A stretch of 64,000 bases of DNA from Siphonodentalium dalli (Eukaryota; Mollusca; Scaphopoda; Gadilida; Siphonodentaliidae): positions 270,499,426-270,563,425 of the forward strand of contig CP136063.1 in assembly GCA_032622095.1 (NCBI GenBank). Direction: 5' to 3'. This document shows positions 45,383-56,416 of the stretch, piece by piece (within the stretch, counting starts at the first letter, position 1; each line of letters begins with the position of its first letter). The notes under the pieces are model-generated. The model was not told the DNA's origin and made no database searches. It saw nothing but the letters and a program-made list of their open reading frames with translations. The translations under genes were made by a program, and so were the position numbers.

Positions 45383-46374
45383 TTATTTTGATATTTTTTA
45401 TCCAGCTGCATAAATATTGAATTACCTCGACCGAATTGACATAAAATGCCAACTTGTGTTGTGGGGAAAGTAGACATTAAGATTGTTCAAAGATCAAACT
45501 TACTTCATGCTTAAGTATGTTATTTATTATTCACATACCACATTTTCATAAATTTGCCTATAAACTTGGTACGAAATTGATGTCACTAACTTTTATAAGA
45601 ATTTTACCCATAATACCGCCATTATACCTTACTTGTATTGTGACGACTACATCCCATTGTCTGGTGGTAGCCAGTACACCCAACCTAGCATGCCTGGTTT
45701 TTGGAAAAAGTAGCTGTACCCTAACATATTTGGTGATAACCTCTATACATTACATGTCTATACAGATATACACACCATGTCTGTTGATAGTGCTCCTACC
45801 GGTACTCTCGGGCTCCAAATAAAAGTGCAGGCCCAAATAATAGTGCAGGGGAAACATTCCATTGAAAGTTAATAATAGCACAGTGGAAACTGAGCAAAAC
45901 ATCAACTATAGTTAAAAAATTTATAGTACATGTAGATCAAGCATAGGAATCAACATAGTATGTGTCATGTAGTGTTTTATTCAATATTTAAATGTTCACA
46001 TGTATGCCATATATTTGAATATGTACATGCATAAAGTTATAAGCTCATCAATTTGGTATCAGAATCATATAAAAATCTTGAGTTTGTGCTGATTTCAATT
46101 TTCATAGCCTCAAAATTAATAAACTTGCAGACTCAAATAAGCACTGTGCAGGGATGAAATTTCCCAAGAAAATAATAAATGTGCGTGTATGTTTATTTGG
46201 AACCCATGAGTATGTTCCATAAGTCCCAAGCAAAACATACCTGTAAAGCAGGCATGAGATCCACTCTCATGAAATTAAAATTGAAAAATTAATACCCATC
46301 AATCAACAACCCATCACACACCTGGGGCTTTTGAGACAACTGTCACTTCATGGTCACTTTTCACAGGCATATGT

Positions 46375-46918
46375 TCACACTGTCCAATCGGCTCGAGGAA
46401 TACCAGTGTCAACGTCAGAATACCAGTGCTGTACAGGAGAATATCAGTGTTTTAAGCGATATGATGCTACAATAATTAGAACTGGACGGCTAAATATCAA
46501 GACAAAATACAATGGAAAGTTATATACGATCAATTTTGCATTTACCCAGTGGAGGGGTCACCTGGTGATGTTGAGTTCGACTCTGGGCGATCTGGTCTTT
46601 GTTTAAAGCAGAAAAATAGGGTGTACAAACTCGTAGGGGGAGGTAAAATTTTGCCCTAATCGGTATTCTAGTGCGTTTTGTTTAAATCTTGGGCATAACT
46701 TGTGGAATCTTTTATCAAATTCCGATAGCGGAATCTATTGGCAAAACGTGCACATCGAAATCACTAGCGTGTATCAGTTGGAAATACACGAAAATAAATC
46801 TAAACGAGGGGTGGTGATCACAGAAAATGGCACGGCGAACTACCAGTGCATGCCAACGAGGGCTACCAGTGCCAACTTGTCTTTATATGTTAAGTTATAT
46901 CGGGTATATGTCGGGGGA
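46375..46918 (+). repeat. Left arm of a ~500-bp inverted repeat pair
   Basis: Matches the minus strand of 48523-49023 over its whole length with small indels. Within it the frames FKRYDATIIRTGRL (46331-46606) and SNSDSGIYWQNVHIEIT then VYQLEIHENKSKRG (46700-46945) are both conserved in the other arm. The frame is Tyr/Asn-rich with NYQCMPTR. No family recognised. Direct repeats of TACCAGTG occur inside. Confidence 0.85.
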
Positions 46919-47104
46919 CGTTTTAGATTCAGTTTAAGCTACTAGGAATGTCTCACCCCTCATCAAATTTGGACACAATCGATCTAGAATGGTACATGTG
47001 TGGGTCTAATATATGAAAGTTCGAAATTTTAAGTATGGCGATACTCAACATTAGTGGAACATAAAGTAACAATTTAGTCGACAAGAGTTTAAATTTCCCT
47101 TTAT

Positions 47105-47500
47105 TCGGTATTGGCACCGAGTTAGTTCCATGTCTATTGGATTCAAACTAATGTTCAACATTTGCAAATAAGTCTATCATTAAATAGGGAAGACGTTCTA
47201 ATTCTAATGGAATGATCTTTCTAATTATCGCAGCAAATGTTGCATATATAGGGTGGACTTGTTCCCAAAATTTTGAAAGTAATTGATATTGGGCAAGCAT
47301 ATCTTGGCACTGAGTTAGTTCCATGTCAATAGGATTCAAACTGATGTTCAACAGTTGCAAATAAGTCCATCATTAAAAAGAGAAGACGTTCTAATTCTAA
47401 TGGAATGGTCTTTCTAATTATCCCAGCAAATGTTTCATATATGGGGTGGACTTGTTCCCAAAATTTAGAAAGTAATTGATATTGGGGCATGCATATCTTT
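47105..47500 (+). repeat. Two tandem copies of a ~195-bp unit between the inverted arms
   Basis: Copies at about 47110-47303 and 47306-47500 share GAGTTAGTTCCATGTC, GTTCTAATTCTAATGGAATG and GGGTGGACTTGTTCCCAAAA. On the minus strand both read LLSKFWEQVHPIY...IPLELERL, but most differences between them change amino acids, so I treat this as non-coding DNA that drifted after duplication. Confidence 0.75.
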
Positions 47501-48522
47501 GCCTATATGTTGAGTTCTTCGTCGATTTTAAGGCGTTACCGTATGTATGCATGCAGGGATCTGTGTTTGTCATTATTTGATGGGTTGGATGTCTTAACTA
47601 AATATAAATGAGTTATATATATATCGATGGGTGGACTGGTGACAAATATATTTATTGTTGAATGCATGGATATATTTATGAGCTGGAGTGATGGGAGAAT
47701 GAGTTGGATGGCTGTTCTGATGAATCAGTGAGTGAATGGCGAGCCGATGGTTGGCTGGATTATTTTTGGTGGATCGTTGCGTGGTGATTGGACGTATGTT
47801 GTGGATACGTGTACAAATAGATTGATATTTTTGTATGACTGCGTCTGGATATGGATAAATCTAGCGCGTACATCACCAACCAACTCAATATCGAAACCGA
47901 TACAATGACTTCGGCGATCGGATTGCGACCCCAATTGTACTTTAGCCTTTACGTTCATACCCAGCGCAAAGCGAAACCGTCCCATTTTATTGAAAATTAT
48001 AAGATATAAACAAGCTATATTGCTCACAAACCATATACATGGTTAACTAGTCATCTGACAAGGGTGTGAGATAGGGGCATTAATTGCACTTACGACTATG
48101 AATTACAATATGTGAATTTGCGTATCAGATAATCGTGCATGCATATAAACAAGGCAACATAACTGATAGATGTCGCAACCAATCACCACGGATTATATTT
48201 AAAACAATTGAATCATTCGCCACAGCGACGTTAATCATCAGGCCAAACAGATTGTGGCATTTTATAATGTAATTATTCAGCTATTGTACAAGTTCGGAAA
48301 ATTGCATTTAAACCGACTTATCCCAATAGTTGTAAGAAAAATTCTACAAAAACGCCAAATTCTGACCTGGACATCATGAAATTTGTTCTATATTTTACAC
48401 TAGCTTTGAGTATCGACGTATAGTTGAAGTTTCGTACTTCCTATTATAGATCCACATATTTACCCTTCTAGATAAACTTTGTCGTTATTTTTGGAAGGGT
48501 AAGGCATTTATGTATGAAGCGT
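47501..48522. other. Unassigned spacer between inverted arms
   Basis: No gene is supported. The 100-codon minus frame at 47725-48027 (MSNIACLYLIIFNKMG...) has no recognisable domain. Confidence 0.4.
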
Positions 48523-49023
48523 TTATCGACAAATACCCGATATAACTTACCATATAAAGAAAATTTGACCCTCGTTGGCATGCACTGGTAGTTCGTCGTG
48601 CCATTTTCTGTGATCACCGCCCCTCGTTTCGAGTAATTTTCGTGTATTTCCAACTGATACACGCCAGTGATTTCGATGTGCACGTTTTGCCAATATATTC
48701 CGCTGTCGGAATTTGATGAAGGATTCCGCAAGTTATGCCCAGGAATTAAACAAAACTCACTAGAATACCGATTAGGGCAACATTTTACATCCCCCTACGA
48801 GTTTGTACACCCTATTTTTCTGCTTTAAACAAAGGCCAGATCGACCAGAGTCGAACTGCAAAATTGATCGTATATACCTTTCCATTGTCTTTTGTCTTGT
48901 TATTTAGCCGTCCAGTTCTAATTATGGTAGCATCATATCGCTTAAAACCACTGATATTCTCCGGTACAGCACTGGTATTCTGACGTTCACACTGGTATTC
49001 CGCGAGCCGATTGGACAGTGTGA
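48523..49023 (-). repeat. Right arm of the ~500-bp inverted repeat pair
   Basis: Inverted copy of 46375-46918. The frame with SNSDSGIYWQNVHIEIT and YQLEIHENYSKRG is at 48468-48731 on the minus strand, and FKRYDATIIRTGRLNNKT is at 48812-49036. Conservation at protein level is similar to conservation at DNA level as far as I can judge by eye. Confidence 0.85.
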
Positions 49024-49086
49024 TGTTAGAAACCATGTGTTTTGCACGCTAATGTTAATCAATATTTATGAACATTAGTGGTAAAA

Positions 49087-49562
49087 ACAGTGAAAAAAAA
49101 TTGACTTTTTCTCAAAATATCAATAAAAAGATTAGGGTCGGCGGGTTATTTTTAGGGTCGGTCGATGTACGGGAACATAGCATCTTTTTGTTGGCCTAAT
49201 GTTCCTGTACTTTATTTGATAGAAATACTGAAGTCTGAAGGCTGAATGATAACAAACCTGAACTGAAACTATTTGAGGTTTCCACAGATGAAAGCTAGAT
49301 AAAGCCAAACATACTTTACAGTATAATTCCAACTGTTGAAATTAAATCTTTCTGTAAACTTAAATTTCTTATGTCAATATATATAAATCTTGTTATGATA
49401 TAAATTGGGACCTAAATTAAAAAAAAGAATTGAAATAATTTTTTTTGTTTTTTGTTTTTTTTTGGTCCAATTTTTTTTGTTGCAATGGTAATAAAAAGTT
49501 TAGGGTCGGGGGTTTAAAATACGGTCGGTCGGGTTAGCGGAAACAAACGTTTTTTAGGCCTT
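49087..49562 (-). repeat. Dispersed TTAGGGTCGG repeats, copies 3 and 4 (inverted)
   Basis: Two inverted copies, about 49087-49197 (ATTAGGGTCGGCGGG ... AACATAGCATCTTTTTGTTG) and 49492-49562 (TTTAGGGTCGGGGG ... GTTAGCGGAAACAAACG, then TTTTTTAGGCC). The second ends with the complement of the AGGCCTAAAAAA start of copy 1. This places all four loci in one family. AT-rich DNA lies between. Confidence 0.5.
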
Positions 49563-49939
49563 ACTCAAAACCAAATCCTATATAGTTGAAAATTTAATAA
49601 ACCTAATCCTATATAGTTGGAATTGTTTTGGTCTCCCCCCCACCTAATTTGCAGAAAATAAAATGCATAATCGAGATGACTAATGCCCCAGTTGGAACCC
49701 CCTTGAAATGTGCCTGCCTGTGGCTCTTTACAGTACCAATCATACACTTTCCAAACGGTAGTTGTTCATCATGCAAAGGTGTCAATTAAGCTACAAGAAT
49801 GTATATATAATGTTTCTCGATCATATGTAAGGTGCCGCATCGGTCTGAGAGTATTTTTCCCAGAAATCACACTCCAGTCCCACTCTCTGTCTAAAATGTA
49901 AACTAATACTAACTTATAGTGTACATGTACATGTATACA

Positions 49940-51035
49940 CATGCACCTTCAAGTTGGTTTGAGACCCATCTACATGATATTGTTAACATCCATGATAAAT
50001 TTCATGAAGATCCGACCAAAGCTACGACCTGTAGCCCGCGCCAAAGGATTTATTCATGCAAAGAGTAAAATCCAAGATGGCTGCTGGCGGCCATGCTTTT
50101 GGCCGAATAACCCCAAAATGACTCATCCCCAACTACATGTAAATGTCAACATTCATGACAAATTTCATAAAGATCAGACCAAAGGTACCGCTACGACCTG
50201 TAGCCCACGCCAAAGGATTTAGTCATGTAAATAGTAAAATACAAGATGGCTGCTGGCGACCATGTTTTTTGGGCGAATGACCCGAAAAGGAAATCGTTCC
50301 CATCTACATGTACATGTCAATATTAACATCTATGACAAATTTCATAATGATCAGACGAACAGTACGACCTGTAAACCGCGCCAATCTATTAATTTTGAAA
50401 TCAAACATGGCCGCCAGCGGCCATGTTTTTTTGGTCGATGATTCCAAAAATAACTTGTTCCCAACTACATGTCATTGTTAACATCTATGACAAATTTCTT
50501 GACGATCCGACCAAAGCTATGACCTGTAGCCCGCGCCAAAGGATTTAGTCATGCAAAGAATAAAATCCAAGATGGCTGCTGGTGGCCATGTTTTTTGGCC
50601 TAACGACTCCAAAATAACTCGTTCCCATCTACATGCCAATATTAACATCTATGACAAATTTCATAATGATCAGACGAACAGTACGACCTGTAGACCGCAC
50701 CAATATATTAATTTTGAAATCCAAGATGGCCGCCAGCGGCCATGTTTTTTGGCCAATGATTCCAAAAGAACTTGTTCCCAACTACATGTCATTGTTAACA
50801 TCCATGACAAATTTCATGAAGATCTGACGAAAGCTACGACCTGTATCCCGCGTCAAAGGATTTAGTCATGCAAAGAGTAGAATCCAAGATGGCTGCTGGC
50901 GGCCATGTTTTTTGGCTGAATGACCCCAAAATGACTCGTTCCCACCTACATGTCATTGTTAAGACCCATGACAAATTTCATGAAGATCCAACTAAATGTA
51001 CCACCTGTAGCCCGCGCCAAAGAATTTAGAATAAT
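49940..51035 (+). repeat. Tandem repeat with GGCGGCCATG word, second array
   Basis: About six to seven units of roughly 165 bp; the AAGATGGC word recurs near 50072, 50246, 50570, 50724 and 50887, with AACATGGCCGCCAGCGGCCA near 50406. It is the same repeat as at 42240-42860. Several units contain a GGCCGCCAGCGGCC palindrome. Frames of 60-104 codons in it are artefacts. Confidence 0.9.
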
Positions 51036-51128
51036 ATCTCGGCGCATTTACCCAAAGCCCTTTCGTTTTCAATCCACGGTGGACGAAGTGTGCCAGAGCA
51101 CGTATAGTGTTTGAGTCTGTCCTGGTCA

Positions 51129-51458
51129 TTATTTGTTAAATAATCTCTCATTAGGGATGTTTAACATGATATGTTCTCGTAAAATAGGGCGCGCTTGTCT
51201 GACAGAGAAATACAATGTATCAAAAAAGTCGATATCAAAGTACCGTCCGCTTAGTATGTTGAAATATGCTAAATAGTAATTGCCGGAAAGAATCTGGAAC
51301 CCATTCATTAATGGCAAGCACGTGTCCGTGTGTTGTAGCGAAGTCTTTTTCCTGCGAACGATGGATAAACGGCATCCCCCACTGTGTGGTGTCATCATCC
51401 GAGTCTTTAATGTCTTTAATGATAATATTTCATTCGTGACCACATTGTCACATAACAC
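51129..51458 (-). CDS. Unassigned frame sharing an NERLFNK motif with 52175-52489
   Basis: A 109-codon minus-strand frame ends ARPILREHIMLNIPNERLFN plus a final Lys. A related C-terminal match is seen in the plus-strand frame at 52175 (AIFHEKLIPDLLTTHNERLF). DNA similarity extends over about 80 bases (GCGCGCC..ATTT.ACGAGA ... GAGAG.TTATT.AA). The family is unknown to me. It is probably a remnant of a repeated element whose two copies are in opposite orientation. Confidence 0.25.
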   Translation of the reverse strand: MLCDNVVTNEILSLKTLKTRMMTPHSGGCRLSIVRRKKTSLQHTDTCLPLMNGFQILSGNYYLAYFNILSGRYFDIDFFDTLYFSVRQARPILREHIMLNIPNERLFNK

Positions 51459-51459
51459 A

Positions 51460-52170
51460 TGAGCACATATATATTACATTACATAAACATAATATGTGAA
51501 TTAAACATATGAACATATAAACAGGAAATACACATATATAAATGTAGTTTGCGTAACACATACAAAGCTAAGCCTAGAAATCGGCAGAATATAGGAGATA
51601 AATATTTGACCCCCGCTGCGCTCTGTGCCAATTCATCAGGTTGTGGCACCTGTGAATCGGCGCCGTTTTCATGAGTGAGATGGATATATCTCATTACCCG
51701 TGGTGTGATGTCATTGTCGAATATTCCGACTAGATTGCTATATAATTGAGTGTCGAGTAATAAGTTAATCGCAGGCGATATCCCCGTAGATTATCAACAG
51801 TTTCTATCTAGGGTATTAAATAACATTAATTAAAGCCATATGGTAGTTCGCGCTTTAAAATGCATGTAATAATATTCGCTTTTGAATGTTTTGCCGGTAT
51901 CGATATAGGTTGATAAAAACTCGAAATACTGTTCTAAGGGCATTTTATGCCACAGAAACGCGCATTGGAGTAACAAAAAATCAAATTTGAACACGGTGTT
52001 TGGGTCCCAATACAAACAACATCCATATGCACGTTTATTTTACTCATATGCAAAACGTTGAAAACAGAAGTAAAACTGCTGTGACCATGCCAAGTATTTT
52101 TCAGAGAATATGAAGCTGATATATAAACATTTCGTGTATTTGTCAATCTATTTTATACTCCTTCTTGTAC
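51460..52170. other. Unassigned spacer
   Basis: No recognisable gene or element between the two NERLFNK frames. Frames here are short and overlap on both strands. Confidence 0.4.
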
Positions 52171-52174
52171 CTAA

Positions 52175-52489
52175 ATGTCCGACGAGCGCGCCATATTTCA
52201 CGAGAAACTAATACCTGATCTCCTAACCACCCATAACGAGAGGTTATTCAATAAAATATTAACAAGCACAGACCCAACAACTCTACAGGCTCTGGCATAT
52301 TTCGTCCACTGTGGACTGAAAAAGAAAGGTGTTTGGCAATCAAGTGACGAACTGGTTAATCGAGTACAACACAAAAGGAACACTGCCCTATCAGTCAAAT
52401 GTACATTAACATATAATATCATTATTAAGTATTTGTTGATACTTATTTTGTTCCATATTCCACGTTCTTGTCCTGTTATTCTATGTTAA
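52175..52489 (+). CDS. Unassigned frame of 104 codons, possible element remnant
   Basis: Starts MSDERAIFHEKLIPDL and continues NERLFNKILTSTDPTTLQAL, AYFVHCGLKKKGVW and NRVQHKRNTA, then drifts into hydrophobic low-information sequence. Balanced composition for the first 80 codons makes real coding ancestry plausible. Downstream, TAATAAACTTGATTGATTGA (52522-52541) resembles a tetranucleotide 3' tail of a non-LTR retrotransposon. The frame might thus be a fragment of one, but no reverse-transcriptase motif is visible. Confidence 0.3.
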   Translation: MSDERAIFHEKLIPDLLTTHNERLFNKILTSTDPTTLQALAYFVHCGLKKKGVWQSSDELVNRVQHKRNTALSVKCTLTYNIIIKYLLILILFHIPRSCPVILC

Positions 52490-53039
52490 TGTACATTTGA
52501 CCATACATGGTGTAACGGACTAATAAACTTGATTGATTGAGTGATCTAAATTGCGTAAACAACGCTTGGAAGCTCGGGCGATCCATGTCCGTTTATACAT
52601 GTATATATATTCACCAGCGAATATGGAACAATTAATATTGTATATCTTTGGAAGTGTTTTCGTCTCCCATTTGTATACAACGTCATATGGGCAAATAGTG
52701 TAATCTGATGGTACATGGGGTTTATAGCAGACAATTTCAATTGAATTTTAATGGTCAATGACTGAGCACTGGCACACCATGTGTTATCAATGCATTTGGG
52801 ACAGTAATGTTGGCTGAAATATGTCAAACTGTGCAGCTTGGCAATCCACATTACATAATTATATAGTTAATGTGGGATATGAGAAAGACACTCACTACAC
52901 ATAGATTAGCTGCATGCATGATCACACTTAATGTTTGGTAACCGAAAATAACACAGATTATAACATACTGTTATATAAACTAGGCTGGAAACAAATCAAA
53001 GCGTATTAAACTTATTTCGAAAGTCGACATCTGCACTGC

Positions 53040-53335
53040 CAAAAATAATTTCTTAATAAGATAAAATATCTTGAAACAAGAAAAACTATTTCCTGAAACA
53101 GGAAAATAAATCTTATTTTGGGAAATATACCCCCCAAGTCTGCTACATCAAGAAAATTTAAGAAACTCATACCAGGCAAGAGATAGTTTTCTCAAAAAAG
53201 ATAGATTTTAGTCTTGAAACAAGAAAAAATTTCCTTACTAAGAAAATGGCTTTAAAAATTAAATATATATTTCTTGTTTCAAGATTTTTTTTCTAAGTTA
53301 AGAAATACTTAAAGAAAATATTTCTAAACCAAGAA
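53040..53335. repeat. AT-rich repeat of CTTGAAACAAGAAA palindromes
   Basis: Repeated words CTTGAAACAAGAAAA (53083, 53205) and TTTCTTGTTTCAAG (about 53270), together with TTTCTTAATAAGATAAAATA, form multiple overlapping inverted repeats. It looks like an old MITE or low-complexity palindromic element; ends are not defined. Confidence 0.5.
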
Positions 53336-53395
53336 TTAATTGTTATGTACAAATTACTGCTGTATTGGAATAACTGTAAAAGTCCAACGAGTCCA

Positions 53396-53695
53396 AACAA
53401 AATTTTATGTAAACATTGTAAAAGGTCCAACCTGTTGATTAAATATTCTGAAATTCATATTCATACTTAAATATTTGAACTACATGTAATACTACAGCTA
53501 TAGGATTATATAATTGTTGACAAGTCACTCACTGTAACAGTTTTGTTTACATAACATTGGAAAAGGTGCAACCTGTTGATTAAATATTCTGAAAATGTTA
53601 TTCATAGTTAAATATTTGAACTAATAATACAGCTAGAATTATATATTTGTTGACAAATCACTGTAACAGTTTTGTTTACATAACAATAGTTTCAA
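53396..53695 (+). repeat. Two tandem units of ~165 bp
   Basis: CTGTTGATTAAATATTCTGA, TTAAATATTTGAACTA, TTGACAA.TCAC and TGTAACAGTTTTGTTTACATAA occur twice, at about 53425-53555 and 53570-53690. Non-coding. Confidence 0.7.
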
Positions 53696-53929
53696 CAGAT
53701 GTAATTTTGTTATTGGCAATCTGTCAGTAAGTGTTTTTATCTATTTCTCAATGATCTTAGGGCATGCTTACCTTTATACAATTTTAATAACATTTTGTTT
53801 GCACAATATAGTGGGTCGCCATTGAGGAGGCCTCCCTTGAAATATCCAGTTGGCGGTTTGCCACACCATCCCGAACTAGACAAACCTCTCTGGTGACCCC
53901 TTGCATTGAACCTATTAATTAAACCGGTA

Positions 53930-56215
53930 CTTCAAGCTGGTATATACCCCTCTTATATAAGGATGGAAGATGCTACCAATTTCAAACCGATGGTATTTCT
54001 TCAGAGTTGACTCTCTTGTATTATGAAAGCAAGCCCAATGAGGCCATGCACCTATTGCATGTGTATAGCACACAAAAGACTACATCTTAGCAGAATGCAT
54101 GTCTCTGATGATACAAATAATAAAATATCCAATTTATCCATAGTTAAATTTCATTTGGCTATATAGGAAAGCATACAATGTGGCTTTTATGTAGTTTCCA
54201 CAAAGTATTTTAAGTAAAATATCCATCAAGTGATGTATTCTGCCTTGTCCTATATATTAAAATGCATGCAATGGCCATGAGAAATGCTTAATTTATTGGT
54301 AGAGATGTCCATCTGATAAGAAATACTGACATTTAAGGTTTGATACACCATTTCAGCTGGCTTGGCATCTTTTAAATTTGAAACATAAGGGAATTTATTC
54401 AGCTTTGACTCTCTAAATTATGGAAGAAAACCCAAATGAAGCCACTATTTGCATGTTAATAACACGTATAAGGCTATATCCAAACATAATACATGTCTCT
54501 GATAAAATGCACAATAAAATATCCATAGTTCAATTGCATTTGGCTATAGAGGGATGCATACAATATTGCTTTTATGTAGTTTCCACAGACTATTTTAAGT
54601 AAAATATCCATCAAATGATGTTTTCTACATAGCCTTGTATATTAAAATGCATGTGATGACCATGGGAAATGTTTAATTCATTAGTTGATATGTCCATCTG
54701 ATAAGAAATACTGACATTTGAGGTTTAAAATACCATTTCATGGGATTATGGGATCATACATATAAAACTAAGGGAATTTTTTCAGATTTGACTCTCTAAA
54801 TAACGGAAGAAAGCCCAAATGAAGCCACTATTTGCATATTAATGACATGTATAAGGCTATATCTCAACAGAATACATGTCTCTGATAAAATACACAATAA
54901 AATATCCATAGTTTAATTGCATTTGGCTATAGAGGGATGCATACAATATTGCTGTTATGTAGTTTCCACAGACTATTTTAAGTAAGATATCCATCAAATA
55001 ATGTTTTCTACCTTGCCCTATATATCATAATGCATGCAGTGACCATGAGAAATGTTTAATTTATTGGGAGAGATGTCCATCTGATAAGAAATACTGCCAT
55101 TTAAGGTTTGATACACCATTTCAGCTGGCTTGGCATCTTACAAATTTAAAATAAGGGAATCTCTTCATGTTTGGCTCTCTAAATTATGGAAGCAAGCCCA
55201 AATGAAGCCACTATTTGCATGTTTATAACATATATAAGGCTATATTTCAACAGAATACATGTCTCTGATGAAATCAACAATAAAATATCCATTGTTTAAT
55301 TTGTTTTGGCTATACAGGGATGCATACAACATGGCTTTTATGTTGTTTCCACAGACTATTTTAAGTAAAATATCCATCAAATGATGTTTTCTGCCTTGTC
55401 CTGTATATTAAAATGCATGCAATGACCATGAAAATGTTTAATTTATTGGTAGAGATGTCCATCTGATAAGAAATACGGCCATTTGAGGTTTGATACACCA
55501 TTTCAGCTGGCTTGGCATCTTACAAATTTGAAATAAGGGAATTTATTCAGCTTTGACCCTCTAAATTATGGAAAAAAGCCTAAATGATGCCATTATTGGC
55601 ATGTTTATAACATATATAAGGCTATATCTGAACAGAATACATGTCTCAGATGAAACAAACAATACAATATCCATGGTTTAATTTGATTTGGCTATACAGG
55701 GATGCATACAATATTGCTTTTATGTAGTTTCCACTGACTATTTTATTTAAAATATCCATCAAATGATGTTTTCTACATTGCCTTGTTTATTAAAATGCAT
55801 GTAATGACCATGGGAAATGTTTAATTTATTAGTTGATATGTCCATCTGATAGGAAATACTGACATTTGAGGTTTTAAATACCATTTCATGGGATTATGGG
55901 ATAATAAATATCAAATTAAGGGAATTTCTTCATATTTGACTCTTTAAATGATGGAAGAAAGGCCAAATGAAGCCACTATTTGCATGTTTATAACATGTAT
56001 AAGGCCATATCTTTGCAGAATGCTTTTCTCTGATAATAAAACAAATAACATATATATATTTCATAGTTTAGTTGGCAAAACAGGGTGCATAACATGTGGT
56101 TTTAAGTAGTTTCACAGACTATTTTAACTAGAATATCAATTAAATGATGTAATCTAACTTGCCCTGTGTTTTAAAATGCATACACTGACCATGATAACTG
56201 TTTAATACAAACAGC
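53930..56215 (+). repeat. Satellite array, six units of ~385 bp
   Basis: AGCCCAAATGAAGCC-type words recur near 54040, 54427, 54813, 55197, 55577 and 55961, giving spacings of 380-387 bp. Each unit has TAAGGCTATATC, AATACATGTCTCTGAT, ATAAAATATCCAT, TTTGGCTATA.AGGGATGCAT, GTAGTTTCCACAGACTATTT, AAATATCCATCAAATGATG, GATGTCCATCTGATAAGAAA and CATTTCAGCTGGCTTGGCAT. Units are clearly diverged, the last most of all. Non-coding. Confidence 0.9.
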
Positions 56216-56416
56216 GTCCTTAATGCTGCACCAGACTAACTCCCGTTATGAAAGGGTTAAATTAATAAACAAAGGTTACACAGACATCCCCCCTTCAACA
56301 GCGCGGTGAGTGTGTTTTTGTATGTAATATATGTCATACCCGGTATAAGACCCCCCCAATTTCGTACGCCGTACTCCATGCCCTGTTATGAGGTACGCCG
56401 TATTCCGGCCCCTCTG

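Noticed and set aside
47148-47500. Duplicated coding exon (LLSKFWEQVHPIY...) on the minus strand
   Set aside because: Most differences between the two copies change amino acids, which does not fit a conserved exon.
47710-47750. Hammerhead ribozyme core (CTGATGA near 47715)
   Set aside because: The needed GAAA after stem II and the closing stems are absent. Other CTGATGA words in the window also lack them.
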